Shown: positions 11,975 through 25,799, counted from the first letter of the stretch. The stretch is DNA of 64,000 bases from Lichenostomus cassidix (GCA_008360975.2 CM039211.1:70763965-70827964); one strand, 5' to 3'. A program made the numbers and translations. Notes: generated by a model not told the origin, from the letters alone.

Positions 11975-14925
11975 TAAGCTGCATAAACAAACATGCACAA
12001 TTTACTCACTCAGCCTGCCCACAGTAGGAGCTCCTTACTGACTGCACTGACCCCCTAATACAGAACAGCACTAATTATAAAGTAGTGATTGTCTGTGATT
12101 TCGTGACATGATTAATGAGCCTGATTTTCCACTGTATGACTATTGATTGGAGCAGCGTCCGGTAATTTTGAATGGATTTACTACTGCAACTGCTCAAACT
12201 TTGTCTCAGATACATATGAGATATGGAAAAACTTTTGTCACATTTTAGTCAATGGCTCAGAGTTCAGCTCACACCAAGAAATTGCAGGGCTGATATCGAG
12301 CACAGCAGAGCTTTTGCTGCAGTAGTGTGGCCTGCAAGAACCGCTGGCTCCGGAATGCTTCCAAAAGGTAAGAAAGATCCTTCAAATCCTTCAAGCCTGC
12401 TTGCAGTTACAGGAGATTTACAGGACATGTTTTCCATCTTTTGCAAAACAAGGTTTTGCTACAGAAATGAAATTGGATTGGGTCAGCAGCTGGGTCCATC
12501 AGGCGTACGAGCTGAACTAAAAAGAAAAGAAAGGGGGAAAAGAGAAATTTGTTTTCTAGAAGCTAAGCCAGATGGTTGGCAATCCAGACTCATATCAGAG
12601 TGGAAATATATATTGCTGATTTTTCCACACATTTTTTGATTTATTAAGTAAAATTGCCAGTACAATAAAGACAAGTGAGAAATGGTGATGTGAAACAACA
12701 AGTTATATAAATACTCAAAAAAAGGAGCATGTCAGAGCAGATAGTTCACTTGTACTGGCACCACACACAGCCCAGAGGAAGAGACACTGTAAATTGTGGG
12801 GAAAAATGTGTAAAAAATGGATATGCAGCTGACTTTTAAAAAAATATCATATCAATGCAAGAAGCCATGCCAGTGAGATTTCCTCAGGAAGAGAGAAGCA
12901 GAAAAAGAAGTGGCAAAGAGACAAAAGATGCTGCAGATGTTGTAAACAATGAAACTGGTAGAAAGAGACAAGAGAAGGGCATCAGAGAATTGAAAGGATT
13001 AAAAAATGTAGGTGTAGAGGAAAAGAACATTAGGAAAGCATTGTGTTCTGTGTGTCATTAGTTTGATCAGCTCTCAGGAAAGAGCTGCTTTGATGCAGCC
13101 CAAACCACTGCTTGTGTAATGGGTAAAACAAGTAAAAAAATAAAAATAAAAGAAAAGATAGCTGTTCAATCAGTAAGAGCTCCATAAAAGGTGATGGTAA
13201 ATGGAAAGAGGAGATGTATGAGCTGTTAAAAAAGAGAATGTTTACAGAGCAAATCAGCAGCTGCTTTTTGCTACCAGACAGAGACTGGTTCAAGGCCCAA
13301 GGGAGGTGTTTCAGACTGGGCAATGAAAGAAACCATCTGATTTCCCAGCAAGAGAAAAACATTGAATAGTAGAAAAGGTGAGTTATGCATTGTGGAGTCT
13401 CTGTGAAGGATATGATACAATAAATAGCAGGAACAAATAAGTACAGGAGACCAGAACATGACAATGGTGTCGATCACATCATTGCAAAAAACATGTCCAT
13501 GTAACACTGTCCTTCCATAATGATCCAGAGCCAGTATGAAAGGCAGAGGAAAAATGGTCTTTTTATAACAGTGACTATTACTCTCATGGAGGATCCCTAA
13601 AAAATAAAGTATGGTATGAGTGGTTTCCAACAGCTGGGAAAAGTTTTGGAAATGGAAAAGAAATAAAAGGTACCTAAAAGAAGAAGTTGCCATAGCCAAA
13701 GGCTCCAAGCTCTCTCCACCTGATACACAGAAATTTGATCTGGACTCTAATTAAGAACACAGCAGCATTAATCTACTTCTGACAGCTTCTCCCTTTAAGT
13801 GGGGAAGCAAAGGACACATCCTGGTTGGTAATAACAGTGTTTTGCCCCAGCTATAATACAAAGCTCCATGTCTATCTTGATAAAACTACTGCGCACATTT
13901 AATAATGCACCAACTCCATCTCCCTACCAAAGATAATTGTGCTTAATTTTCTTATTCATAGTCATAACAGTAAAAATCCAATATAAAATATGTATTTGCA
14001 AATAAAATACTTTAGCTAAGAAATTGTACTCAGCACAAGGACAAATTCTTGATTCACAAAATAATGCAGCTGGATGGAAGCCATAGGTACAGTAATAAAC
14101 TCTCTCATCCAGTGCCCTTTTCCCACTTAAACAAAATAATTCTTTAGCAGACCATTGTTTATACCACTTGCTTACATCTACAGTGAGTGTTAACAGTTTC
14201 TCACATATTCTCAACTTGTTCATTTTTCTCTTTTACTTCAATATTTCCACTTCTTCCTGTCAGCCCTACTTCAAGCTAAATTACATATTTTTGCCATAAT
14301 TTGTCATTGTAGAAAAGAAGAAACTTGCAAAAAAAACCAAAAACAAAAACCAAAACCCAGAAATGCTTATTATCAAACAGGTTCTGCAATAACTGGAAGT
14401 TGATTTGTGAGCAAAGACTTAATGAAAGTAGTTATTGCTTTATGTCATTACTCTCCTTTGCCACTTTTCTGCCAAAATCCTGAGCCCTTCCACTCTTTCC
14501 AGTGATTCCGTTTTCCATTTCCCTCAGTACTCCTAAGATTATTCACAAGTGAGTACCATACATAACTCTGAATAATTTCTCCTCCCAATGCCTAAAATCT
14601 TCCCCTTTTCTCTGTGTATATATTTTTTGGCTTTGACGTGGGAAAGATTTGCAGGCAACCTGCAAATATGCAGATGTTGATCTGCTATTAACACCCAGAT
14701 TTAAATGGATGGAGGCTGAGGGATTTCTACCTGTTCTTAAGCAGTAGCATTCAATATTTTCTTTCCTTCACTCAGCTATATAGGAACTTGATGTCTTTCA
14801 GAATGCAGTCTTTCTCTCAAATTTCATTGAATCTGACAAGAACATTAAAGGATATTAGAGGAAGTTAAATTTACTGACAGCTGGACAGGCAGAATGAGAT
14901 CATAACTGCAGGAAACCTTTCCTTT
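11975..14925. other. Unique intergenic DNA
   Basis: No gene or repeat was recognised. The plus strand is purine-rich around 12850-13700, which leaves long T-rich antisense frames rich in Leu/Phe that are probably spurious. Confidence 0.5.
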
Positions 14926-15054
14926 TGGGAAACCAGGCTAAAATCTGTCACTTCAGAAATGCAAGGTCTGGCTCTTCTGGGCAGCTGAAAAATTCTTCCA
15001 GAGATGAAGCACTTGAGCATGATGGTGCATTGCTGGCAGGAGTGGCTGATACAA

Positions 15055-15220
15055 GAAATGATTGCATCTCCCTTTGGAGACTCCTCAAAAACCTGGAAAA
15101 ATGGTCCCATGGGAATCTTGTGAAGTTTAACAGTGGCAAATGTGAAGTCCTGATTCTGGGAATTGCTTTTCTCTTCAGTACAGGACTTCAGGGTTCTGGT
15201 GAGTAGCAAGCTGAATAAGA
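15055..15220 (+). mobile_element. CR1: Old CR1 LINE internal fragment (ORF2 C-terminal part)
   Basis: Diverged CR1 ORF2 end: ATGGTCCCATGGGAATCTTG, TGAAGTTTAACAGTGGCAAA, TGTGAAGTCCTGATTCTGGG, GTAGCAAGCTGAATAAGAAC. These match the conserved stretch encoding the W/A..H.NL.KFN..KC.VL.LG motif near the end of the reverse transcriptase protein. Similarity may start earlier (about 14930) but is too weak to assert. Confidence 0.7.
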
Positions 15221-15224
15221 ACCA

Positions 15225-16120
15225 TCAATTTTCATTCTGTGGAGTTGCTACACAAAACCTGAGGAATAAAAATTTTTTCTCAATGAGTATATTGGTTAAA
15301 GAGAGCAAGAAATTATGCTTTATGTTCACAGATTTTATGATATACCCAGTATATTTCTAAAGAATTCTCATCCTAGAGAGAAAAATGTTAGGGAAATCAC
15401 TTCAGCTTTCAATAAAACTTTCCCTTCCATGATACATTTGTGCTCTCAAATGTTTTAAATAAGCAACTTTGAGGTTGGACTTTTTTTCTCATGGTGCTTT
15501 GCACACATAGGGAAAGATCAACATAATGAATATTTGCTGAGACACTTCATTAACCTCCTTGAAACCATCTTAAAACCCCTGCTGATGTAGAAAACTGAGA
15601 TTTCAACAGCTGTATGCTGAGCTGACTGCTGTAATCATCTTGAACAGTCCTAACTAAACCCTACCAGTGGGTTTTTTTGCTCAATAGGTGTCATTTAAGA
15701 TTCAGGTGTGGACTACCCTCTCTTTTTCTGCACTTTAAGCAATGGTAATTATAATAATCTTCATAATAATACACAGAATAATAGATTTTTTGCAACTCTA
15801 CATCATATAATTTTAAGTATCCTATTTGAAGCCACTCATGTAAATTTCTAAGAAGGTTACAGTCAGAAACTGCAAAAAGCACTATGGGTGAGCCCCAAAA
15901 TTGGTATGAGTGAGCCCCTCCAATTGCTCTCCACAATCCACTGTCTTTCCCCAGACCTATTTTTCCTTTCACATTTGAGTTCCTTGCTTCTTCCATCTTA
16001 CTCAGAGCCCAGCAGTTGCATATTTGCTCCACAGTTTTCTTTCTGGCACTTTTTTGACCCCTTTGTGAGCTTCTAGGGGTTCCTGGAATTATCAGAGACA
16101 CAGTTTAGGAGTCTTTATCT
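15225..16120. other. Unique intergenic DNA
   Basis: Nothing was recognised. The region is AT-rich with no credible coding frame. Confidence 0.5.
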
Positions 16121-16121
16121 G

Positions 16122-16195
16122 AGAATCACAGAATGGTTTGGGTTGGAAGGAACCTTAAATATCATCTACTTCCGATCCCTCCCATGGGGGCACAC
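16122..16195 (-). mobile_element. CR1: CR1 LINE 3' tail fragment
   Basis: The plus strand reads GAATCACAGAATGGTTTGGG, TTGGAAGGAACCTTAAATAT and CATCTACTTCCGATCCCTCC, the complement of a CR1 3' terminus. It is short but close to consensus at its end. Confidence 0.88.
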
Positions 16196-16199
16196 CTAT

Positions 16200-17505
16200 T
16201 TAAATGCCAAGTTAAAGCAATGTTCTCAAGGTCAAAAGTGTTAAAAGTGTGCTTGGACTGCAGCATGAGGGGCAAAACCTCCTGTTTACCCTGATGCATT
16301 TTGTTTAATTAGACATTCTTGGAAAACCCCAACACATGTCATTCCATGTTTAGGGGCTAGAAAAGAAAGAGTGCCTTGGTCTTACACAAGGGCACTGACT
16401 CTTGATCTCCATGTGGACCACACCAGAGGAATGGTTGGCAGTGGGACTTGGTCACTCCACTGTGACCATTGTCAGAACATCCAGACTGACAATTACAGTC
16501 TGAGAGCATTGCAACCCCAGCATTTAATTTTGGTGCATTCAGATGATGACACAGTGAGGCTGCAAATACCTGCATGACCTGAGGGTAGAACAGGGAAACC
16601 TGGAAATCTTGTTAGAGATTGTAAAACCCCTGTGCCTCCAAAGATAGGAAGGCAGACGAGCCTGCTGTTTGCATGCAAGGCATTTGTTCACTCTCTGTTG
16701 GCAGAAGAGCTTCTTGTACCCCCTTTCACTAGAAAGTGTGAGTATACTACCCTCTTTTAAAAAATTATTTTCTCTTCCCTACTTTTTGAGAGGCCAAGTG
16801 GTTATAAATCCTTGCTGGAAAGGCACAGAAGTAGAATAGATGGACCACAAGAAATGACCACAGCTTAAGCTTTGTCTCTTTCTCTGGAATTCTTCAGTTT
16901 GAAGGAGATGCAGTGGAAGAATGCAGCACTCCCTGCTCTGATAAATACTTTGGATCTTGTCTCCATGAATGAAGGGCTTTGATACAGATTCCTGCATTGC
17001 TGAGAGGAGTTGTGGCTCCTCTGTCACTTCAGGGAGCAAAACCATGAGTCTGAACTGAGACAGTGTCAGGGAGGGAAGAAACATTCCCTGAGGGCAAGTG
17101 AGTGAAATTACAAGTCCAGACATCATAAATTTTAGTGACTGCTGTTTTATGGCAATTGATGGTTGTTTTTTTGTTTCCATCTCAAACCTCATTATAAGAA
17201 AATTCTCCTTGCTATTCCCTTTAGGAGGTAAGAACTTCATATCAGCTTCATGGAGAGAAGACTTTGAGTCATCCCAGCGAGGCCTGGGATGAGAACACCA
17301 CTGGCTGATAAAGCAGAGTTGCTGCTCTACAATTTCACCACTCAAGCTTTCAGCTGGCTTGATGCAAGTTGGATGGTTCCATGGGCCACATGGCATGGGG
17401 ACTCCTATCATCAGTGCCTCATGCATATGCTTGGATGAAAAAGGTCTGACATCTGAAGTTTGTCTTCCACAAATAGTGTTTTGGATGTTGGTGGGCATGG
17501 AGGTT
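16200..17505. other. Intergenic DNA containing one unusually long minus-strand frame
   Basis: An uninterrupted 239-codon frame runs on the minus strand at 16779-17498. The translated product has no recognised domain, signal peptide or obvious membrane segment. It may be chance, an old retro-sequence, or part of a noncoding transcript. It is not called as a gene. Confidence 0.3.
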
Positions 17506-17655
17506 GTTGGTTTTTTGTTTAGCTTTGTTGGGTTTGGATTTTTTTTTGGTTTGCTGGTTTGCGGTTTTTGTTTTGTTTTGTTTTGCTGGGGTCTGCTTGT
17601 TTGTTTGTGGGTTTTGTTAGTTTTGTTTTTTGAGGTTTTGGGGTATTTTTGCTTG
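17506..17655. repeat. T/G-rich low-complexity tract
   Basis: The plus strand is almost only T and G (GTTTT, GTTTG and GGGTTTTG units, irregular). A 170-codon frame across it encodes a Phe/Gly/Leu-rich string explained by composition. Confidence 0.85.
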
Positions 17656-17659
17656 GAAA

Positions 17660-20600
17660 AAATACTTTATCCCAGTTTGCTACTAAATTTAGGAAGTACA
17701 GGAAAAGGAGGTGATGGGGATAAAAAGACAATCAATTATATCACACCGCTCTTCATCCTACAGTTCAGTGAGATGTCTCCTTACAGAACATGGGTCCTGC
17801 TGGTGGGTTTTCACCTCCCTGATGCTGTAGTGCTAAGAATAATGTCTGCAAATTGTGTTACCACATTTTAAATCTAAAGACCATGAAGCTTATCACCAAA
17901 CTTCTTTTCTTAAAGAAAAAACAACAAAATCAAAAACTCAACCCAAGAAACAAAAGAAAAAAAAATCCTGAAGAGGAAAAAAAATAAATACCAGCCCAAG
18001 ACCCAATCAGCCTTGAATATTTAGGTTTTGGATGTCTACCTGCAAATGTCATCACCAAGTATCTTCTTTTTTTTTTTTTTTTTAACACTGGATGTTCCTG
18101 TTGCATTCTCATACAGCAAAAAGTTAATGGCTGTGGCAAAAACTAAAATGCCAGGTTAATAAGATATAGATACAGAAAATTATAAACATCTGAATTATAA
18201 CCTCCATATTAACAAGGACTTCAGCTTTTCAATTAATTGACTCCTGTGTGAATCAGAATTTAATTTTTCAGGAGAAAACACAAAAAACATAACTAGATTA
18301 AATCTCCATTAAAGTTGTTGGTGATGGGGTCTGAAGTACTAAATCACTGTGCAAGCAAGCCTAGCAGTAGAAAAGGTCAATCTTTTGCGTATACACATAA
18401 GTATAAATAAAAAAGAAAAATGCAGTGCCGTACTAATGTAGAGATGGTATAATAAGCCTTGCACAGAATACACAGCACCATATCTGAGAAAAGGGGAAAA
18501 TTTACATTTGTTGCAAAGGACCCTAGATGTGGGAGCTTTCCCTTAGAGGTTTAACAAATAAGGGCATAGAAAGAAGCCTTCCTATAATGTTTAAGATCAG
18601 ATTTGAACCAAGCTGAACTAGTGGGATACCTTTCACTGAGAAGATAATTGATTTTGTCTGGGGAATATGTTAGACCTCATTTGTTTGGACTCCAGTGAAA
18701 CATTTGATATGATATGCATAGGAAATGCCAGTGATATTTGAGAAGAAAGGGATGAATATTATAATTGCATGATGGATAAGATGCTGTCTACCCAGGCACC
18801 CATTATCTTTTTGAAAGCTGAATTGTATTACTAGAGAAGATTTATTAGTGATGTTTCTCCAAGACTGCTCAAGACAGGCATTGCTGGCACTTTTAATCTA
18901 TTTGTTTATTTTATTTTTATATAAGAATTTGGTATAAAGTCAAATTAACAATGTATGATGAAGTTTTGTGAAACAGAGGTAAATACTGCACAATGTCTTT
19001 CTAGGAGCACAAAAGAGTAAAGTTTGGATGTTTTCTCCTTTTAATTTTTTTTAATAATAATTCATTAAAAACAATTTATTTTCTGAGGAAATAATTTAAC
19101 AAAATTCAAAAATATCTTGATTATAGCCCTTACTGTCTGCGAGTCTTGGGTCATAAAAACATACATGTGAACAACCCAGGAAGGGAGAGGAAAGGTTTAT
19201 GCAAAAATGACAATGATAAATTGAATATAAATAATATTAAGTGAACATATCTAAGCTGAAAATTATAATGTGTCTAGCAATAAAACCAGTGAGATTCAGG
19301 AAACAGTTGTTCATTTAGGATAACAAGAAAAGAAATATACCCCATTTAAGAGGAGATTGGTTTATGAAACCGATTATATGAGGTGGCTGTTGGAAGACTG
19401 TTTTGAGAAAATCCTTGCTTCTCATTATTTTTAATGCCTCTGTGTCTTGCAATTACTGAGTTCTAAAATGTGCCTAAAGAGGCTTATTTTAGAGGACTTT
19501 TACTTACTGAATTACACCATGAGAAGTTTTCCTGGTAATTAACATACTCCAGGCACTGCCGGAAATTAATTTCCACAGAGGCATCCCATGGCTGATGGGA
19601 TCTCTGCTCGTTGGCTGTGTCTGGTCAGCCTTTGGCAAGACATCAACTTTGGATACTTTCAGTGGAGGCAGGAAAAAAGGCACGTGTTTTTATTTTCTTT
19701 TGAGATTGGACAGGTTTAGAGATCATAGATGAGTTTCACTTTCAATCAAGGCAGATTTACCACCTCTAAAACATGGTTAAATTATTCAGATTCTTGCCTG
19801 AAACAAATGCCAACTTTAGGCTTGACGCTAATATATATGTATTATTATCTGCTTATTTCCTTACTGCTTGTTTGCAGCTGTAATTCAAATTAGTATAGTC
19901 AAAATTATCTCAATAACTCTAACAAATTATGGATGTAATTATTACAGCGTGTATTTCAAAGTGTAGTTTTATTTACAAAGGACACAGCGTTGATTAAAAC
20001 AGCTTGAATTATGCTAACTACAACACAGAACTCTCTCTGCAAGACCATCTGAGGAGCACAGTAATTTGAGTTCAAGGGAGAGGCAGTATTACAAGAAGGC
20101 TAATGATAATCATGTTTAAGGTCATTGGCAACTAAAGTACTTACTGTACAGGAGCCTTCTGTCAGAGACAATTATAGTGAAGGGCCTTTGAATGGGGTCG
20201 AAACACTCCGAGTGTGTTTCTGTGACAGCTTTGTTCTTACAGTATTTATTCTGGTTTATCTGTAGCACAGTATTAAATTTAGAGTGTCACGAGCCAAGGG
20301 GCTCATGCAAAACTAAATTGACAGTATGCAATGATGTGGTAGTTACACTGCAGCCTCTCTAATAATGGCACTGCCTTGTTAGATCAAAAGCATCCCCCAG
20401 GACCTAGGAGGCAGAGCCAGTAGTCTTGCTCACGTGGATTATGAAAGCACTGTTGACTGCACAAAGCTGTCAGAAATAAAGAAAAATCTGCTAGGATCGC
20501 GTTCTTTTGTAGCTGGTCATCAGTCCACAATAGAAGTTTTGGAATGGTGTCCTGTTTTTCTTTGTTGTGGGTCTGTTTGTTTAGTTTCATTTTTATTTGT

Positions 20601-23600
20601 CAGGAAGGAAGAAGTAAGTGAGCTATTTCAGCTTCACGTGCTCTGGTGTGTCTGAATATCTCACAGCCTTCAATTTGTTTAATCTCACCACAAAACTAAT
20701 GGTTCTGCGAATATTTCAGAGGGGAAACTGAGTCATGCAACACATCAAGTTCACAGGAATTCTTTCACAAGTTCTGAACTTTGTTGTTTACATTACCTGC
20801 TATCAAATAATGACAATAGTGTTCGATGGAACCAAGTTCTCTATCAACATATTGTTATGTTATTTTTTGTCTTCGAAAACAAATACATTATATTATTGCT
20901 TGTTGGTTAAAACCAAGCACAGAGCCAAGAGAATATTTTGCATGGGAATCTCTTAGATGTGAACTTGCCTATTCTGTTTTTACAGCAGCCATTTTCAAAT
21001 GTCTGTCTTTGCAATTTTCGTGAGAAAAATTAACTCACCTGGGTCCTGTCCTCTATTAGGATTAGTTGGAATTGAAAGGGAAGATTAAAAAAACAATCTA
21101 TCACTTTGACAACAGCTTTTTTAATTAACATCTGGATGTACGGATTTAAAAGAACCTCAGTATTTTAATGACAAAATAAGGAAACACATAATAATGTTGA
21201 TTCATCTTCAAACAGGTTTAGCATTAACTTTTGAACAAATAATAGAGTTGGTCAGACATTTGAAAATGCTGCTATCTTAATTTTTCGAAGTCTTTAGTGC
21301 AACCTGATGTAGTTTGAATTTTTATGCTTATATCACAATTACGAACCAGACTCTCTTATCAAATAATAATTTCCATTATTTCACCCTTTTAGATAAGTGA
21401 GGAAAATAACAGTAGATTACACAATGTGTTTCCTTGAGCATGTACCTCCCAACAGACTGTACACTCAGAAGATTTGGGAAGACAAGAAACAAGAAAACTA
21501 TTTCTAAAATGCAATGCAAAATTTTAATAAATTTGCCACCTTCGGTCTTCAGCCAGTTTACTGGGGCTTTATTTAAAGCAAAACAAATTGGACTAGCAAA
21601 ATAATATTTTTCATTATGGGTATTTTAAATGGAAAAGAAAAATTAATAAAACAAATTTCCATCTAAAAAACAGAGTGACAGGTTGTTTTTTTTTTTTTTA
21701 CTGAACATAATGTGAACACTTACTACTTTACAGCAAACTTTGATCCACTTAAACATATGGATATGGGGAATTATTCCATTTATTTCATTTTAAGTAACAG
21801 CCAAGAAAAGCAAAATCTAAAGCACCTACATTACAGTGTTCATTAGCCACAGACATCAAAAATCAGCCACTCCTACTTTAGCAAATTCATACAGAATGCT
21901 AGGCAAAAAGGCGGCTTTTTTGCTAATGTGTTTAGGAAAAAAACCCAGTCAACTAGACTTGCTGTTCCCTGGTGAATGAACATAATTTCCCTGTGTTTAA
22001 GCCTGAATACTTTTTATACTTTTTTATGCATTAACACGTTCCCATTTACATGGTTTTGAACAGATGTCAGGCTTAAAATAATACGGCCAGGGGTTGATTT
22101 TTTCATTGAGTGACACATTTCCTTCTCCAGTGGGGGAACAAAACAAAGCAGGGAAAAGAAGGAAAGAGAAGGCAAAGAAAACCCTATCCTTTAGTGCTTG
22201 GTCATTAAAGCTGAGCTGGGAGGGGAGAGCCATTTGAGGAGGTCTCGCTGCAAGGTTTCGGGCAGCTCTGGGATGCACACACAACGTCTGGCATTTGGTT
22301 TCAACCTTAATGGTGTCATCTCCTCAGCACTGACTGAGAGGCATTAAATATTCATGAGTTTCTTAAAGGCTTTTGGGAAGAAAGTGCTAGAAAGGAGCAT
22401 TAACATGCTGATCTTTTCTTACTAGCCTGTGTCAACGAAGGCATATTAAATAATTAAGTCAATCTAAGCCATTTTTTGCACAGAAGGAGGTTAAGATTAG
22501 CAGCCCCCGCGTGCTGGGAGATGCTACCTTTTCCACTGCTGGTGCTTTCAGGCTAAAGAAAACAAAAACAGAATAAAGGGGACAGGTTGAGTCTCAATTA
22601 GAAAAGGCACTAAAGCACCATTTGTTCCATGTTGTAAGCCCCTGTGTTAGATTAGGAGCGCCTTTTTATGGCTCCAGATGGAAATGTGACCTCGTAAAAG
22701 CCTCTCTGTACACAATACATTCTCAGACCTCTGCCTATGAAAAGGCTCACGCAAAAATTAATCGTGCAGAAATGACTTGGTTTGCTTGTGAAAACACTGA
22801 TTCTCAAAGGGCTGTCCTCACAGTCTCCTGACACCCTGTGTTATATTTTCCTTTTCTGTGCTGAGCCTCAGAGAGTTGAGGCAGATGGTTCTGAGAGTCT
22901 GAATATCAGAGATGCAGAATCTCCAGGAGGGTGCTTAAAATGCCTTGGGGTATTTGAATCAACAGGACAAGGATAATTTTAACTGAGTCAAAAATGGGCA
23001 AAACATGCATATCAAAGTCATGCAAATGCATTTTGCAAAGGTCTACTCCTACAGACACTGACACACACACACTGAAAAGGTCAGAACTACAGGCTGCAAA
23101 CCATCAGACACCTTTAGAAATCATATTTGATGGTTTGAAATTTTATGCCCTCAATGGAATTGGCCTAAAAAATGCAGATAATTACCTTGGAATTATTTTA
23201 AAATCTTATTTCATGTGGATATCTGGCTGAGTTTCCATCTTTAAATAGTATTTAACTGTTTGGACAAACTGGGAATATTTCAGGTAGGAGGGTTAGAAAC
23301 CTCTTTCTGTTGTAGTGCATATTTAGGGTTTGGTACTACACATCAGAGGGTTCAAGGCTTTGATCTGTAAAAAGGAGAAAAGAAATGTAAAATAGCTCTC
23401 TGACATGGCAGGTGATGGTTGGGCTATTAGCTGTTATGGATAGATTCAGGTCTCTAACCCTCATTCCTCAGAGCAAATTTGACAGCTCTTGCAACAGTCC
23501 TGAGAGAGACTGGAGGAGGGGAGAAATATTGGATGGGAATTGGTTTCCCCACAACTCTTCCAAATGGTTCTGTTGCAGAACAGAAAGCATTTGAAGTCTA

Positions 23601-24950
23601 TTAACACTTTTTTCCCCTCAAATATATTTTTAATACTTGTTTTATTTATACCCAACTCATTAATTTCCACATATTTAACTGAGAACTGAGCAAAAATCTT
23701 CACTTGCAGAGATCAATTCTAACTGGATTTGTACCACAGTGGACAGAGAAAACAAAACGTAAAAGTAAACTACTATATTAGATGCAATATTAGTTATAAA
23801 AACTGAAAAGAAATCCCTGTTTTAAGGACAACTAAGACAACCAAAGTCAAGTTTGTGACATAGCTCTCAAATTAATCTTTTTGTAACCAGGCTGCTTGCT
23901 AGAAAGGTTGCTTCTGTGGGTGTTAGTTTAATGTTTTCTAAACATGGGATTATTTCTATACCAGCCACAGGAGCACATATGCATATTAATAAAGAGTCCC
24001 TTTTATATAGCTTATGATTTCTATGCAGCATTGTTACCTTCAGCTTTCTTTTTCATTAATATTTAAGGAGAAAGTCACTTCACTATGATATTCACATTCC
24101 TGTGAGATCATTCCTGAAATATTTAAAGTGAATAATGTAAGTTTCCAGAAATAGTGATAAATATAGCCTCAGTCTCCTGACCCCATAATACCTGCAGGTG
24201 GGGAAATATACTGGAGGCATTTTAAGATCCACATGCCAGATTGACCCCATTTTTTATATCAAGAGAGAGAGACAAACAAGGACAAAGCCATCAGAAGGTT
24301 GTCTGATGTATTCTGGCCACAGTGAAGGTCTTTGCAATCTTTTTCTGAGAGAGCATTTGCTAAGAAAGAAATCCTCACTGTGACATTGGGCTAGAAATAT
24401 AATCTCTCTGTGCTTTAGTTTTGCATCAGAAGTTGGTGATAATAACTACATCATGTTGGGAAATGTGGATTTAGTATTTTTCATAAAATGAGAAGAGAAT
24501 AATGATTTTTTTTTTTCTACAAATCATCTGTTCTGGGTGGTCTTCAAAGACATTTTGAAATACAGCTTTTCTTTATCAGAAAACCTAATTTTCTTTTTTT
24601 GTCCCCTAAAGAGAGAGAAAATAAAATAAAAATACATTTCATGTGACAGAGGTATTTTTTTGGTGCTCTCTTACTTGCCTTCCTCTCATGGGTTTTTACT
24701 GTAATATTCACTGCATACCTTTTACCTGATTGTGGTTAAATCCCAGGCATTATGGTAAGAAATAAAAGTTTAAGGAATGGGTCATCATCCATCCAAGAGG
24801 GTCTAAATGCATGGAGCAGAGCTCAATCCCTCTGGAGCATGAAAATGGCACCCTGAAATCTGAGCCTCCCAAACTCTCCTGGTGGGGAATGTGGACCATT
24901 CCTCACAGTCCCTCTGGTCTGTGTGAGAGACATCCATGAAAACTGACTGT
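17660..24950. other. Long repeat-poor intergenic stretch
   Basis: Over 7 kb without any CR1 or LTR that I can recognise, which is unusual relative to the rest of the window. It is AT-rich with many TAATTA-type words, a T19 run near 18066-18084, and a T13 run near 21687-21699. No exon is recognised. The sub-blocks 19800-20360 and 22290-22560 look compositionally like conserved noncoding elements, but this was not tested. Confidence 0.45.
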
Positions 24951-24954
24951 GAAA

Positions 24955-25797
24955 ACTGCACAGAGGTGTGCAGGAAGGTCACACACTGGACAGAAGGGAT
25001 GCCATGCAGAGGGATCTGGGCAGGTTGGAGAGGTGGGACCATGTGAAACTCCTGAAGTCCCACAAAGCAAAGTGCCAGGTCCTAAACCTGTGTTGGAGCA
25101 ATCCCAGGCACAACCATGGGTGGGGAAGGGATTTGGAGCAGGACTTGTGAGTGTTTGTGAGTGGAAAACCCAACATGACTAGGCAATGTGCTCAGGCTGT
25201 CTAGAAAGCCAAATGTTTCCTGGGCTGCACCCTAAGGTGCCTATCCTGCATGTGGAGGGAGTGGATTCTCCCCCTCTTCTCCAGTGAAACCCCAGTGGCA
25301 GTGTTACCTCCAGCTCTAGAGCTCCCAACATAAGGGCATGGAACTCTTGGAGCAAGCCCTCAGGAGGCCACAAAGATGATAAGGAGACCAGTGCACCTCC
25401 CATGTGAAGACAGGCTGAGAAATCTGGGGCTGTCCAGCCTGGAGAAGAGAAGGCTCTGGGAAAACTCCATAGCAACATTTTGGTATCTGAAGGGAGCCTG
25501 CAGGGAAGATGGAGAGGGACACTTCATCAGGAACTGTAGTGACAGAACAAGGGAGAATGGGCTCAAAATGAATGGGGGGAAATTTAGGTTTTGTATATAC
25601 AATAAAATCGTGGCTTTGAGGGTGGTGAGGCCCTGGCACAGGTTGCCCAGAGAAGCTGTGGATGCTCCATCCCTGGAAATGTTCGAGGCCAAGTTGGATG
25701 GGAGCTGAAGCAACCTGGGATAGTGGAAGGTCTTGGAACCTGATGATCTTTAGGGTCCCTTCCAACCCAAACAATTCTATGATTCTATTATAAACAA
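24955..25797 (+). mobile_element. CR1: Longest CR1 LINE copy in the window (about 840 bp, 5'-truncated)
   Basis: It covers the end of ORF2 and the 3' UTR: CACACACTGGACAGAAGGGA, TGCCATGCAGAGGGATCTGG, GGTTGGAGAGGTGGGACC, CAATGTGCTCAGGCTGTCTA, CTGTCCAGCCTGGAGAAGAG, CTGTAGTGACAGAACAAGGG, GGGTGGTGAGGCCCTGGCAC. It ends CCTTCCAACCCAAACAATTC followed by TATGATTCTAT. Stops and frameshifts break the reverse-transcriptase C-terminus, so it is dead. The long antisense and sense frames across it (up to 162 codons) are by-products. Confidence 0.93.
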
Positions 25798-25799
25798 AT

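Noticed and set aside
13030..13708. Two overlapping minus-strand frames of about 145 codons with hydrophobic, receptor-like strings
   Set aside because: They are antisense to a purine-rich stretch, which forces Leu/Phe/Ser-rich translations. No family motif (for example a conserved GPCR signature) is present and the two frames overlap.
17359..17871. 170-codon plus-strand frame
   Set aside because: It mostly crosses a T/G-rich low-complexity tract and gives a Phe/Gly/Leu/Val string explained by composition.
19561..19574. 14-bp perfect palindrome GGAAATTAATTTCC
   Set aside because: Palindromes of this size in AT-rich DNA are expected by chance over 64 kb.
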